Assembly (NCBI RefSeq): GCF_014905175.1
Contig: NC_057789.1
Coordinates: 19,374,176-19,438,175 of the forward strand
DNA from: Aphidius gifuensis
Taxonomy: Eukaryota; Arthropoda; Insecta; Hymenoptera; Braconidae
Length of the DNA: 64,000 nucleotides
Reading direction: 5' to 3'
In this document: piece by piece, positions 1 to 10,520 of the stretch
Layout: each line of letters opens with the position of its first letter
How positions within the stretch are numbered: the stretch's first letter is position 1
Made by a program: the position numbers and the translations under genes
Notes under the pieces: model-generated
Database searches by the model: none
What the model was told of the DNA's origin: nothing
Seen by the model: only the letters and a program-made list of their open reading frames with translations

Positions 1-783
1 ACAAATTATCAGAATTTTTGACGTTTACGACTGAGTGTGTTTTCAGTATCCATGATGGCATTTCAACGAAAGATGAAATACCACCTTGCAATGGTATGTA
101 ATCATTGACTTGGATTTCAAGATGAAGAATTTCCAGCAGTTTCCAACCAGATCCTTTTAATTCAGCTTCCTCAATATCTTCTATAAAATGTTCAAAATTT
201 TCTTTGAATAATTGATTTAGATCTGATGATTGTAAAACCTCAAAACTACCTTCACTGAAATATTTTGTTTCAACTTCCACGCTATTATCAGATGGTTTTT
301 CAATCTCATAGTTCACTGCTAATACAGTATTGACTTTGAGTGCATTTTTATCTTGTAAAATGAGAGCTATCTGACTAATTAACATTTTTTTAGCATCAGA
401 AAGAAAGTCTTTTACATCTTTATGTTTTAAATTAATTATAACGCTGGTCTTCATCCTGTTTCTAAATACATTTTCTAAGTCTTGCCATTCGATGTAATTT
501 TCAGCAGTATCATTAGATACATTAACTGTTGCAGATGCACCTGCACCTCGTACTTGCAAACTTTCCAATTGCGATAAAAAACGTGTCAGCATTATGACTG
601 TCGTCTGAGTCATTTTTCTATAAGCAGTTGGCAAACTTCGAAGTGATTGATTATAATTTGTAATATCTCTACGTAATGAAACAATTGTCGAACGGATGCG
701 ATCAGGATTCGCGTCCTGTTGTAAAAGTTCAACTGTTTTTCGGTAATCCTCTCGGAGTATTCTCTGTGGTTTAGTTGGATCCA
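1..783 (-). CDS. N-terminal part of a Polinton-type family-B DNA polymerase protein, runs off window
   Basis: An uninterrupted 261-codon frame starts at the ATG whose first base is 783 and is still open at base 1, so the gene continues to the left. The N-terminus (MDPTKPQRILREDYRKTVEL) is a charged, probably helical region. Around residues 210-235 there is a block with GSGW, then LEILHLEIQ and a PLQGG, resembling the region that precedes the exonuclease domain in long PolB proteins of arthropod Polinton-like elements. The palm and exonuclease motifs would lie outside the window. The family assignment comes from memory of that block only. It is on the opposite strand from where copy 1's own polymerase would be expected, so it probably belongs to another element. 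There are no stops in 783 nt, so this part is not visibly decayed. Confidence 0.55.
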
Positions 784-849
784 TTTTGATAATTGTTTGG
801 TTGACCTAAAAATTAAAAAATAATTAAAAAGAAAGTTATATACTGACAA

Positions 850-2000
850 TCTACAAATTTATTAAAAATTTCATAAAATATATAAGGATTGCAAAGACAA
901 TGACAAATTACTGAAATTTTTGGAGGTTATGTTACTTTTTAGAGAAATAATGACCTGGTGCAGAAAATATTAATGTCAAACGATAGCTGGTGAAAATCTA
1001 AGGATAATTGCTTAAAAACATTTCAAAAATATTCAAGGATGGCGAAGATATTAATGGATTACTAAAATTTTGGAGGTTATGTTATTTTTTAGAGAAATAA
1101 TGACCTGGTGCAAAAAATATTGATGTCAAATGATAGCTGGTGAAAATCTAAGGATAATTGCTTAAAAACATTTCAAAAATATTCAAGGATGGCGAAGATA
1201 TTAATCGATTACTAAAATTTTGGAGGTTATGTTAATTTTTTGGAGAAATAATGACCTGGTGCAAAAAATATTGATGTCAAATGATAGATGGTGAAAATCT
1301 AAGGATAATTGATTAAAAACATTTCAAAAATATTCAAGGATGGCGAAGATATTAATGGATTACTAAAATTTTGGAGGTTATGTTACTTTTTTGGAGAAAT
1401 AATGACCTGGTGCAAAAAATATTGATGTCAAATGATAGATGGTGAAAATCTAAGGATAATTGATTAAAAACATTTCAAAAATATTCAAGGATGGCGAAGA
1501 TATTAATGGATTACTAAAATTTTGGAGGTTATGTTACTTTTTTGGAGAAATAATGACCTGGTGCTGAAAATATTAATGTCAACCGATAGCTGGTGAAAAT
1601 CTAAAGATAATTGATTAAAAACATTTCAAAAATATTCAAGGATGGCGAAGATATTAATGGATTACTAAAATTTTGGAAGTTATGTTACTTTTTTGGAGAA
1701 ATAATGACCTGGTGCTGAAAATATTAATGTCAACCGATAGCTGGTGAAAATCTAAGGATAATTGACTTAAAACATTTTAAAAATATTCAAGAATGGCAAA
1801 GATATTTATGGATTACTAAAATTTTGATGGTTATGTTATTTTTTAGAGAAATAATGACCTGATGCAAAAAATATTGATGTCAAATGATAGCTGGTGAAAA
1901 TCTAAGGATAAAAGACTTAAAACATTTATAAAATATCCAAGGATTGCAATGAGATTGATGGAATAAGGATGATCGATGTTATTTTTTATACTACTATTTC
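850..2000. repeat. Tandem satellite, about 151-bp period, 7 units
   Basis: The anchor GAGAAATAATGACCTG recurs at about 942, 1092, 1243, 1394, 1545, 1696 and 1846, a spacing of 150-151 bp. Inner units are nearly identical; the first and last are degenerate, as is usual at array edges. The array lies directly upstream of the start of the polymerase-like gene that ends at 783. Confidence 0.95.
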
Positions 2001-2349
2001 TATTAATATGTAAAAAATTTTAAGGTTATGACTTACTTGTTATATATATAGTTGACAGGATATAATTTTCCACAATGATCGATGAAAAGACGAGGACTTT
2101 TATGATAAAAGAAAAATCAATTATCGATAAAAGAATAATCAATAATCGATAGAAGAATAATTAATAATATCGATTACTGCTTTACCGATGTCGTTTCGCG
2201 GGAAATTTTGAAATTATATACTTTGAATTTATAAATAATAATTTTTATAAAATTCAAATATTTCATTTTTCAGTAGTTTATGAACAATTTATAAATATTA
2301 ATAATATATGAACAAGTTGAAATTCCATAATACATATATCCGAAGGAAT
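2001..2349. other. AT-rich spacer, no gene seen
   Basis: This is AT-rich sequence with a short run of degenerate ATCGATAA-type motifs around 2115-2180. I see no coding frame, RNA gene or recognisable repeat end. Confidence 0.6.
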
Positions 2350-2460
2350 ATTCTTTCACCGACGGGAATAGCATAATTTCTTGTTTGTTTCAGAGGATAG
2401 CGTGCCAAACTCTCATGTCAAAGGTCCGAGTTCAAATCCCGGTTAGGGAAAATATTTTTT
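2350..2460 (+). repeat. tRNA-like / SINE-like repeat, copy A
   Basis: The sequence contains a tRNA T-arm-like B-box region (GGTCCGAGTTCAAATCCCGG) followed within about 15 nt by a run of T, like a Pol III terminator. The 5' half does not fold into a clear D-arm, so a functional tRNA is not supported. A second copy lies at 13585-13715 in the same orientation with about 80-85% identity by eye. Best read as a tRNA-derived dispersed repeat. Confidence 0.55.
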
Positions 2461-2479
2461 TTCCATTAATAATAATAAT

Positions 2480-2900
2480 AATAATTACACAAGATGGCGT
2501 CTTTCAAAAACCAAAGATGACAATAAAAAAAAATCCAATATGGCGTCTTACGAAAAAGCAATATGGCGTCTTATAAAAAATGGGACCCCGGGAATTTCAA
2601 AATTTCAAAAATTTGAAATGGCGTCTTACGAAAAACCAATATGGCGTCTTATAGAAAAACCAATATGGCGTCTTATGAAAAAATCGGACCCCCCATGGCG
2701 ATTTGACCTAATTAATCAATTCAAGGACCCCCTGCGGCGATTTGACCTAATTAAATTAATTCGCGGACCCCCGGGGAGATTTGACCCAATTAAATTAATT
2801 CGCGGGCCCCCTGGGGTGTTATCCGCGGATCGCAGCGGGGGGATCGCGGGCCTCGCGGGGGAAGGGGCGGTGGCACAGCGGGGGGGTGGCCCAGGATCCT
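2480..2900. repeat. Short tandem motifs: ATGGCGTCTTA units, then GC-rich 40-45-bp units
   Basis: ATGGCGTCTTA followed by an A-rich stretch recurs several times between 2495 and 2690. From 2690 to 2830 a 40-45-bp unit repeats, containing GGACCCCC and ATTTGACC(T/C)AATTAA. The same two motif types follow the second tRNA-like copy at 13735-13930, so 2350-2930 and 13585-14050 are related composite repeats. Confidence 0.8.
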
Positions 2901-2904
2901 CCTA

Positions 2905-3570
2905 TGTATACTACTTCTAAGGTTTACCGCATAGGCACTGTGGAGGGTCAAGTCTACTACGAGTGGTGTCAGTGTGGCACATGTTTCGTATATATTCGAG
3001 GTCCCGTAGTAGACTTGATACGTTAAACCTCGACCGGTGCTAGTTTTCCCCTCCATCCGTAAAAAGACGAACTCTCCGAAGGCTACGGGCTGGATCGGAT
3101 ACCTATTCGTGTTGTGAGCTAGGAAAGCGTGCTGCGCATGTCCGGGACGATAGGTGTAAGACCTGATCACGGATAGATCGCTGTATGGTTCCCTATACAA
3201 AATACATATCTCACATGTAGAATATTTGCTCCTACACTTATGATACTTGTGACGTCAGTATTTTGCTATAGTATAGTCACAATGTAATATAGGCGTATGT
3301 AACACACTATACTTGGTTCACGATAGTTCCCTCAGGTTTGGTTACGTATTTCATAGTCCGATCAGGTGGACCGCGCCCCTCTACCATTTCTAAGACTGAG
3401 TTAGCTTCTCGTATTTTGTTCTCGTTACTCCTACGGCTGTTGGCTTCCGAGATAACCAACATGGCTCCCCCCGGTGATTTTGAGGAGGATGGTGAGAAAT
3501 CCTCGTTGTTAACCTTGGCCGATAGTTCTCGCCGCGCAGGTCAGAAAATCGGTTACAATACAGACTGATT
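2905..3570. other. GC-rich island with a long hairpin, no recognised gene
   Basis: GC content is clearly above the surrounding DNA. A 14-nt arm at 2948-2961 is perfectly complementary to 3005-3018, with outer complementarity at 2920-2926 and 3023-3029, so the segment can fold into a long hairpin. Open frames exist on both strands (for example 2790-3200 minus and 3338-3568 plus), but none resembles a family I know. The island ends at the broken Polinton copy. Confidence 0.5.
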
Positions 3571-3583
3571 TTTTTTTTTTATA

Positions 3584-4524
3584 TTAATATATTAATCCAC
3601 TTTCTCTCAACTCTTCTATAATTGACATGATCTTATGATCATGATTCGGATCACCAGCTGCTCTTGATGCTACTAATAATCGTAATCGATCAACAAGTTC
3701 ATTCGGATCATCCCAGTAGATACAATTGACCTTAGAGAGATTTTTTTTTCTAACAGACATAATTGTCAGTAATAATCCAGTTCTATAATGCTCATTATTG
3801 TTATGAGGTGCAATAAAATCAATATATTTTTGAAATGCTGGATTTTTTATTGGCATATTAAATCTATGATATTGATGATGTGCGTTTGTCTTATTGATAA
3901 TTTCACTATAATTTTTCTTCATCCATATCAATAATAATTCTTCTATCTGGTGACTTCATAAATAATAATTCCAGTAATCCTGGTGTAATTTTGTAAGATG
4001 TATCAAAAAAATTTAATTCATCATCGTTGAAGAATATTTTTGCATTTCTAATTTTAAAGTCGGATTTTACTTTTTTTACACCATATCCTTTATCCCACTG
4101 TATACTATTGATTTTTTTTCAAGTAATCATCAATTAAATCCTTATTTGATTCTTCCACAAATGTTTCTTCACCTTCATCAGCAGTATCATATTCACCTTC
4201 TTGTTCATAAATTCATTCTTCAATATCAGAAGTATTATAATTGTCCTCATGAGTTGAATTATTTTTTTTATCATTTGTATTTTTTTCATCCAGAAATAAT
4301 TTATCATCAATTAATGATGTTTCATTGCTTATTGATGTTGGTAATTGTGCAGCTAATTTGTTGAGCGGTGTAACAACAGGTGTAAGATATTCATTCACAG
4401 CTTCTGTTATATTTTCTTTTCCTAATTTTATCAATCGATATTTTTTACGAATAACATTTTGTACTTTTTCAATTTCATTTAGAAATATTGTTTCATCAAC
4501 CAGTTCTTGCTCACAAAGAGGCAT
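3584..4524 (-). pseudogene. Conserved Polinton protein (292-aa type), broken
   Basis: The C-terminal part (3584-3931) contains the block YWDDPNELVDRLRLL followed by a serine/alanine-rich stretch and IIEELRESGLIY, closely matching the end of the intact 292-aa homologue at 39413-40291. The N-terminal part (4213-4524) starts with MPLCEQELVDE, matching MPLTRENLVEE there, and then has an acidic region. Between 3931 and 4213 the frame is broken. The function is unknown; the protein is found next to the packaging ATPase and integrase in both elements, so it is a core Polinton gene here. The strongly conserved C-terminus suggests a structural or protein-binding role, which is only inference. Confidence 0.8.
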
Positions 4525-4561
4525 GTTGATCCTTTGCGATTTTACTATTAACTAATAAAAT

Positions 4562-5277
4562 TTAACAAATCGTTTTGTTATTTACAGTTATGAAGCAGTC
4601 AAAATTTTTTCTATATCTTTCTATATCTATATCTCTATCTTTATCGATACACAGAAAGCAATATTTTTCTTCCCAACAATCTACACACATCTGACGGAAT
4701 TTACTATACTCCATATCAATGTTAACATGATCATGATGTATATGCTCCAAATTCGTATCATCTTGTAGAAAGATAATCAGAAAATTAATATTATCACGTA
4801 TCAAATGTTTAGGTATTCACGCATATGATTGACATAAATAAAATGAATCAACAGCTTTATGTCTTCCCATACAAAAAAATGCTTTAATATGGTCCTGCTT
4901 TTCAATTGCAACGTCATCAAATATAAACAAAGAATTCGGTTTTACTTCGTCAACTGGTACGACTTGATCGTTGTCAGAAAATTTATAATAATTTATTTCT
5001 TCAAGTGGTGCTAGTAACTTTTCTCAATATTGATATTTCGGTTGGTATAATGATTTACTATAAATATAAATATTTGCAAATCGTAAACCGTTTGGATCAA
5101 CAATTAAACTCATTAAAGCGTTCGTTTTACCACATCTACTTCCTCTAATTATCGCACATCTTATTGTGTTTGGTAGTAAATCACTATCATGTTTTTCTAT
5201 CAAACCATTACCACTTTTGATGTAATTATATCAAAGTTTATAAATGGTAATTTTAGAGCTTGTTTCTGGTATTCCAT
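4562..5277 (-). pseudogene. FtsK/HerA-type DNA-packaging ATPase, broken
   Basis: This is homologous to the intact ATPase at 38632-39342. The start (MEYQKQALKLPFINFDIITS) matches the start of that protein, and the end (4562-4804) matches its C-terminal RYRKNFD region. Walker A is still present as GSRCGKT in the reading through about 5130, and a Walker B-like SLFIFDDV lies near 4930. The frame breaks near 5200 and there are in-frame stops, for example near 5025 and 4820. In Polintons this family pumps the genome into the capsid. The start lies about 75 bp from the divergent PLA2 gene, the same arrangement as in copy 2. Confidence 0.85.
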
Positions 5278-5350
5278 CGTGATGAGCACTGAGCTCAAAT
5301 CATATAAATTCAACCGTTTTATACCAAAGCAGGTCAGTCTGTTATAAACT

Positions 5351-5770
5351 ATGATTGAGCATACATCAAAAAAGAAAAAGAACAAAAAACGTTGTGGAAA
5401 AGGAATACTCAATAAAATGATTAACAAATTACCGTTCGAACTTCATCTACCTGGTTATTCATATTGCGTACCAGGTACCAAGTTAGAAAAACGTTTAGCA
5501 AGAGGGGATCCGGAAATTAATCCTTCAGACGCAGCTTGTAAAAACCACGATATTGCTTATTCGAAAAATCGCAACGATATCAAGGCAAGAAACGCAGCTG
5601 ATGATATTTTAGCTCGTGAAGCAGCTAAACGTATTTTTTCTAAAGACGCAAGTTTAAGTGAGAGAGCAGCAGCTACATTCGTTACTGGAGCAATAAAAAT
5701 AAAATCAAAATTTGGTATGGGTTGTGTTAATGAAAAAAAAAAGAAATGTACGAAAAAAAAACTTCGCTAA
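5351..5770 (+). CDS. Parvovirus-type phospholipase A2-like protein
   Basis: A 139-aa open frame. A lysine-rich N-terminus is followed by the PLA2 core: a calcium-loop region GYSYCVPGTKLEKR at about residues 35-48 and the catalytic block CKNHDIAY at about 63-70 (His66, Asp67). Viral PLA2s of this type act on lipid membranes during entry. The calcium loop reads VPGT where copy 2 and parvoviral enzymes have GPG, so one glycine is missing and activity is doubtful. The C-terminus is again basic. The end overlaps the start of the pX-like frame by about 25 nt. Its homologue is 38037-38561. Confidence 0.8.
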   Translation: MIEHTSKKKKNKKRCGKGILNKMINKLPFELHLPGYSYCVPGTKLEKRLARGDPEINPSDAACKNHDIAYSKNRNDIKARNAADDILAREAAKRIFSKDASLSERAAATFVTGAIKIKSKFGMGCVNEKKKKCTKKKLR

Positions 5771-6265
5771 AAAATAAAAAAACAAAAAAGAAGACCGGTG
5801 GAAAATTAATAAAAAATAAAAAACGTGCAGTTAAAAAAAAGGAACTAACAAAAAAGAAAATATCACTTTTAAAAATCGTACAAGCAGCAAAACAAGCAAT
5901 GAAGGGATCAAATAATTCATCAGTTGCAATTAAATCAGCAATAAACGGTGTGAGAGCAGCTATTAAAACAAATATGGCAAGAAAGCTATTACAGTACCTA
6001 GAGTTTTACCAGTTGCTAAACATATCGGTGGTGCACTACCACTTTTAATCCCGATTTTCTCATCTATATCAGCATTAGGCGGGTTAGTTGGTGGAGCATC
6101 TGGTGTTGTCAAATCTATCAATGCATTAAAGACGAGTAAAGAACAATTCAATGAAAATAAGCGACATAATAAAATGATGGAATCGATTGCTATCGGAAAG
6201 GACTTCATTTAACACCACATAAAAGCGGTATGGGACTTTATCTGTCTCCAAAAAACTTCAACTGA
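5746..6265 (+). pseudogene. pX/pVI-like basic, hydrophobic minor virion protein, frameshifted
   Basis: The first 240 nt encode a very lysine-rich stretch and an amphipathic KIVQAAKQAMK segment. The frame is lost near 5985, after which another frame encodes the glycine-rich hydrophobic segment GGLVGGASGVVKSI seen also in copy 2 (37642-37983). A second break near 6205 precedes the conserved ending of type GMGLYLSPKN. Its stop overlaps the protease start (TGATG at 6263-6267). Related proteins in adenoviruses and adintoviruses are core or membrane-lytic minor virion proteins; this assignment rests on composition, position and the C-terminal motif. Confidence 0.65.
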
Positions 6266-6627
6266 TGCTACCACAAAGAGCTTTAACTGATGGTGATTTA
6301 TTAAAATTTGCTAAACAATCAAAAATTGCCAATTTCCGTGAAGTTTTTATGCGAAATGATATGCCAAAAGATGGACTATGGAAACAAAAGTGTGGAAACA
6401 TTGATTTAGATGATAAAAGGAATCCTGGAAAACATCGGGTAGCATATAGAAAACTCAATAAAAATTCAGCAATATACTTTGATAGTTTTGGCAACTTACA
6501 ACCACCGAAAGATCTTGTCAGTTATCTTAATGTTGGTAGCATCAATTATAATCATAAACGTTATCAAGATTGGAATACGTATAATTGTGGACATTTATGT
6601 CTCGCATTTCTCACTGGAAAACTATAA
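6265..6627 (+). CDS. Adenain-like cysteine protease (virion maturation)
   Basis: A 120-aa open frame starting MLPQRALTDGDLLKF. The catalytic set of adenoviral proteases is visible: His57, Asp73 (YFDSFGNLQPP), Gln101 and Cys108 (WNTYNCGHLC), with the Gln-to-Cys spacing of 7 seen in adenain. The tryptophan after the histidine in copy 2 (THW) is changed to arginine (KHR). The protein is shorter than adenoviral adenain (about 200 aa) but matches copy 2 in length. It would cleave capsid precursors. It sits between the pX-like and penton-like genes, as in copy 2. Confidence 0.8.
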   Translation: MLPQRALTDGDLLKFAKQSKIANFREVFMRNDMPKDGLWKQKCGNIDLDDKRNPGKHRVAYRKLNKNSAIYFDSFGNLQPPKDLVSYLNVGSINYNHKRYQDWNTYNCGHLCLAFLTGKL

Positions 6628-6676
6628 AAGCAGAGAAAAAAAAAAATTTCCAATTAGTTATTTATCGACCTTGAGA

Positions 6677-7309
6677 ATGAACGATACATTTACTTTAACT
6701 CTCACCGGTAAATCTTCAGTCTTAGAAAATGATTACTTTCCACCAATACAATTATCAAGTGAACAAAATTATTCATTAGCACTAATTTCATTTTTATTAT
6801 TTAATTCATTACCAAATATCGATCATGAAAATAATATAATTTCATATTTTGGCAGTTATGATACAATTGAAATACCAACTGGAAGTTATGAAATAGATGA
6901 TCTAGCTGCTCACTTAGAAAAATATCGAATCAAAATTACATATAATAAAAATACTCTACATTTACATATTACAAGTGAAAAAGACATTGATTTTGTAAAA
7001 CCAAAATCACCAGCACGTTTACTGGGATTTACACCGAGACTATTGAGGGCTAATATAAAACATGAATCAAATTACCCGATTAATGTTTTAAAAGTGAATA
7101 CATTAAGAATCAAGTGCAACATTACAACAGAAGCTTACGTGAATCAACAAAAAGTTCATACAATATATATAATATATAACTCCAGTCAGTCTGAATCGAG
7201 CAGTCAAGAAGTTGACACATCAGAGTATAAATTACCTGCAGAGTCTAGGTCTCAAACTAAAAAAAAATTTTGGAACTTTAGTTTGATAAATATAACTTGT
7301 CTTAATTGA
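6677..7309 (+). pseudogene. Penton-like minor capsid protein, 3' end replaced
   Basis: From the ATG at 6677 the protein begins MNDTFTLTLTGKSSVLE and aligns with the 226-aa homologue at 36556-37236 (MHDAFTLTLSGNSSVLE) for about 165 residues, up to a VHTI motif near 7165. After that the sequence is unrelated, and the frame ends at 7309, the first base of the MITE. The missing 3' part contains roughly 60 residues in copy 2. The annotated start was chosen by homology; the longer frame upstream overlaps the protease in another frame and is not real. Single jelly-roll penton proteins form capsid vertices. Confidence 0.75.
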
Positions 7310-8052
7310 GGGTTCGGATGCAATAACAAGTCGAGCACTCGGAGGCCTATAAAACGGAACGTTGTTCAGGTTAAATTTACGAAAATTTCAAAATGATTTT
7401 AAAAAAAAAAAATAAAATACCTTCATGTACAGAATCAAAAATGACATATTTTTTTTCGAACAAATGATTTTCAATTATAATTATTTAATGGATTAAAAAA
7501 TAAAGTTTGATTATTTTTTTTTCGAAAAAAACATTATTTTTCCAGGTATAACTCGTCATAACTTTGTTAATAATCAATGAATCGACTTGAAACTTTGCAT
7601 TTAGTTTTTCTAAAGTCTAGCGATAGTAAAAGTAACATCAAAAATATTATTTACTTGTATTGTTTTAATTTATTAATTTATTGAATAATGCCGGCCGCAA
7701 AATTCGTTTTTTGAAACTTGTCAGTGGCAACATTGTTCATCTATATATCAAGAAGTTTTTTCCGAATTTTCAATTTTTTTTAATAATAATTGACCAAGTT
7801 ATTCATTAATAAACAAATTGTGTGCTGCCGCTTCAATTATTTATATGTTTGCATGCGCAAGAGATTAGTATTTATAATGACTGGAGAGTGCGCATACGTT
7901 CGCTTCGGAGTCTACGATCATTTTTGATTCTGTACATGAAGGTATTTTTTTTTTTTTTTTTAAATCATTTTGAAATTTTCGTGAATTTTACCTGAACCAC
8001 GTTACGTTTTATAGGCCTCCGAGCGCTCGACTTGTTATTGCATCCGGACCCT
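7309..8052. mobile_element. MITE with about 140-bp terminal inverted repeats, inserted between capsid genes
   Basis: The left end (AGGGTTCGGATGCAATAACA) is the inverted complement of the right end, and complementarity runs for about 140 bp through TACCTTCATGTACAGAATCA at 7421-7440 and its partner at 7921-7942. The hexamer TAATTG flanks both ends (7303-7308 and 8053-8058), consistent with a target-site duplication. The 744-bp element has no coding capacity. It lies between the penton and MCP remnants. Confidence 0.9.
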
Positions 8053-8072
8053 TAATTGTTTTACACGTCAAA

Positions 8073-9310
8073 ATGAGCGATGAAGATATTTTCGATATAA
8101 ACGCGCCAGTTCAATTCAACAATCAAATATCCAACTATGAGTGACATGCTCATCAGTCATTTGGATCAACCAGTTTCGATAATAGTGATTAAATAAGAAT
8201 ATCAATACAGAATCAAGATTTGTTTGTTCTACCATCAAAAAGCTATATACGTATGAGTGGAAAATTAACGCAACAACGTGCTGCAAATGCAGAAGATCCA
8301 CTTGCTAATATTTTATCTTTAACATTAGTAAATAATGATATGTGTTTTTTGTTTAATGAAATGCGTTGTGAATTAAATGGAGTTTTAATTGATAAATCAA
8401 AGAATGTTGTTACATCTACAATGAAAAATTATTTGTCATTAAGTTCAAAAATGAATTATGAAAATGCAGGGTGGATAAATCAAAATGGTATGAAATTAAT
8501 AAATGATGATGGATATTTTGATATATGCGTTCCATTAAATATGATTTTTGGCTTTGCTGAAGATTATCAAAAAATAATTAACAATGCGAAACATGAACTC
8601 ATTATAATATAATCATGTTCAAATATTAATGCCATCGTACGAGATAATGAGACAGTTCCCGATATGCCAGAATTCGATTTAAAACTTACAAAAATTGAAT
8701 GGCTTGTACCGTATATAATGTTATCAAACAAAAATAAAATTGATATAATGAAATATATAAAAAAAGATCTGTCATTCCTATTGGATTTAGAAGTTGGAAT
8801 TTATATAAATATCCATTGCTGCCACAAACAACTCATCATATATGGACAGTGAAAACTGCAACTCAACTGGAGAAGCCACGTTATGTTATTCTTGGTTTTC
8901 AATCAAATAGAAAAAATGATTGGCAAAAAGATGTAACACATTTTGATCATTGTAAAATAACAAATGTTAAACTTTATCTTAATTCTCATATTTTTCCATA
9001 TATGAATTTGAATCTTGATATTGAAAAAAATCAATTCGCTTTATTATACGATATGTATGCTAATTTTGAAGAGTCTTACTATGGCTCAAAAATAGATTTA
9101 GTGACAAAAGATAATTTTATTAAAAAAAATCTTTAATTGTTACATTGTAGTGTGGAACATAAGTTTTTAAAGACTGGTGCTGTAGATGTACGTTTAGAAT
9201 TTGAATCGAAAGAAAACTTTCCTCAAAGAACGACTGCATATTGCTTAATTTTACATGATAAAATAAATGAATATAGACCAATAAGAGAAATAGTACATAA
9301 GTTAACATAA
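8073..9310 (+). pseudogene. Double-jelly-roll major capsid protein, broken
   Basis: From the ATG at 8073 (MSDEDIFDINAP) to the stop at 9308-9310 the sequence aligns with the MCP of copy 2 (35110-36342). Shared blocks include NNAKHELI, KIEWLVP, TATQLEKP and VDVRLEFESKENFP. In-frame stops lie near 8142, 8190, 8611 and 9134, and a frameshift near 8795. The protein would form the hexons of the icosahedral capsid. The start was chosen because it lies just after the MITE target duplication and is followed by a homologous N-terminus. Confidence 0.85.
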
Positions 9311-9379
9311 ATTGATTGTAACTAATGATTTTTTAATAAATAAAAAAACAATTGAAAATAATTTGGTTTTAGTGTATTT

Positions 9380-10160
9380 TGTAACTGATTTTTCCACTGA
9401 TAAAGTAGAAGCCCCAGTTACCATGGGATCAACGAGGATTTCTCACCACCATCCAGTAAGTAACCACACTAGAGCGAGAGAGCGAGTGATATACAACGTC
9501 CTACCTATACAGCGTAGCGACATCGTAAATCACCCTCGGGAGCATGCACCACGCATCGGGAGCTTGGTTGGACTCATCAGTGACATCAACTAGTTCCAAC
9601 CTAGGACCCAGTCGACGTCATCGTCTAAGTCGGCTAACTCCACCAAGGAGTCATGCCAGCTTCACCAATGATATCAACTAGCTCCTCCATAGGAGCATGT
9701 CGACATCACCAAGTCACCAGCCAACTCCACCAAGGAGTCAGCTAGCTTTATCGGAAGCCAACCACGGACTGTCACCAGTCCCGGTGCCATCAGCCAGCTC
9801 CGAGAGCCGGCCGACGACTGGCAGTGAGATGCCAGCGATCACCAGTTTTATGGACTCTCTATCCCCACTCCCGTTCGACCCACTCCATACGACCATCTGT
9901 GCGCACGGCTCGATGCGACTCTCCGGTGGGAGTGTCGAAGTAGGCGATACGAATCTGTCGTAGCCAGGGTAGGAATCCGGATTATCCACTCGTGGTGGAT
10001 GTCTACCAAGTCAACACTGACATTCAGGCGAAAATGGATGTCACTACCGAGGCCACTCACAAACCGGTGGTATTAATTAGCGTCTTAGTCGATAAAACCC
10101 CTCAGACCAGACCTCTAATTATTTTCGGAAGCGCGAGATCTGCCAAATCTCGTTACAATT
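9380..10160. other. GC-rich block inserted between MCP and OB-like gene
   Basis: This block is much richer in GC than its surroundings and contains repeated short motifs such as CAACTCCACCAAGGAGTCA (twice, 9636-9655 and 9723-9742) and near-copies of GATATCAACTAG. In copy 2 the MCP and the OB-like gene are only about 120 bp apart, so this is extra DNA. A stretch at 9432-9455 (AACGAGGATTTCTCACC) is the inverted complement of about 3487-3507 in the other GC-rich island. Frames are open on both strands but none is recognised. Confidence 0.5.
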
Positions 10161-10175
10161 TATATATTTATTTAT

Positions 10176-10520
10176 TCACATTTCCTCATCATCATTATCG
10201 AAATCACGTAGATTATATGTACTATCATTCAATATTACATCTTGATCATTTTCGCCATCGAGAACCATAGTTAGTGTTCCTTTCTTGACCGCATTTTCTA
10301 GCTCCTTACATTCTTGATTATCTTGATTGAAATGTGTAGCAAATCTTTTTGGTAGATATGCATAATTTTCATTCTCGATTTCAACTGTCAGCGCTGGACC
10401 ATACTTTGATGTTGAAAATATCGCTACTTCAGTAATTTCATAAACTACTTTCCTCTTCAAATCTTTCAATGATTTGCGTTCGTTAGCTTTTTAGGGTTTT
10501 TTTGCTTTTGCAAAACCCAT
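10176..10520 (-). pseudogene. Small OB-like Polinton accessory protein, duplicate with early stop
   Basis: Starts at 10520 (MGFAKAKKP) and has a stop at codon 10, after which the frame continues to 10176. The central motif SKYGPALTVEIEN, then YAYLPKRF, matches the neighbour at 11285-11593 and, less closely, the copy 2 protein (PYGDSIILELE and FLPKRL). It is the second member of a tandem duplication: the start region and the 200 bp upstream are also repeated near 11593-11810. Frame continuity after the early stop suggests recent loss, or use of the internal ATG at 10469. Confidence 0.65.

Noticed and set aside
2790..3200. 136-codon minus-strand frame in the GC-rich island
   Set aside because: High GC lowers stop frequency; the sequence is low-complexity at one end (Pro/Arg-rich) and I recognise no domain.
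3338..3568. 76-codon frame ending at the edge of Polinton copy 1
   Set aside because: No homologue in copy 2 and no recognisable domain; most likely composition-driven.
9697..10060. Overlapping frames on both strands in the GC-rich block 9380-10160
   Set aside because: Both strands are open at once, a sign of composition and tandem motifs and not of coding.
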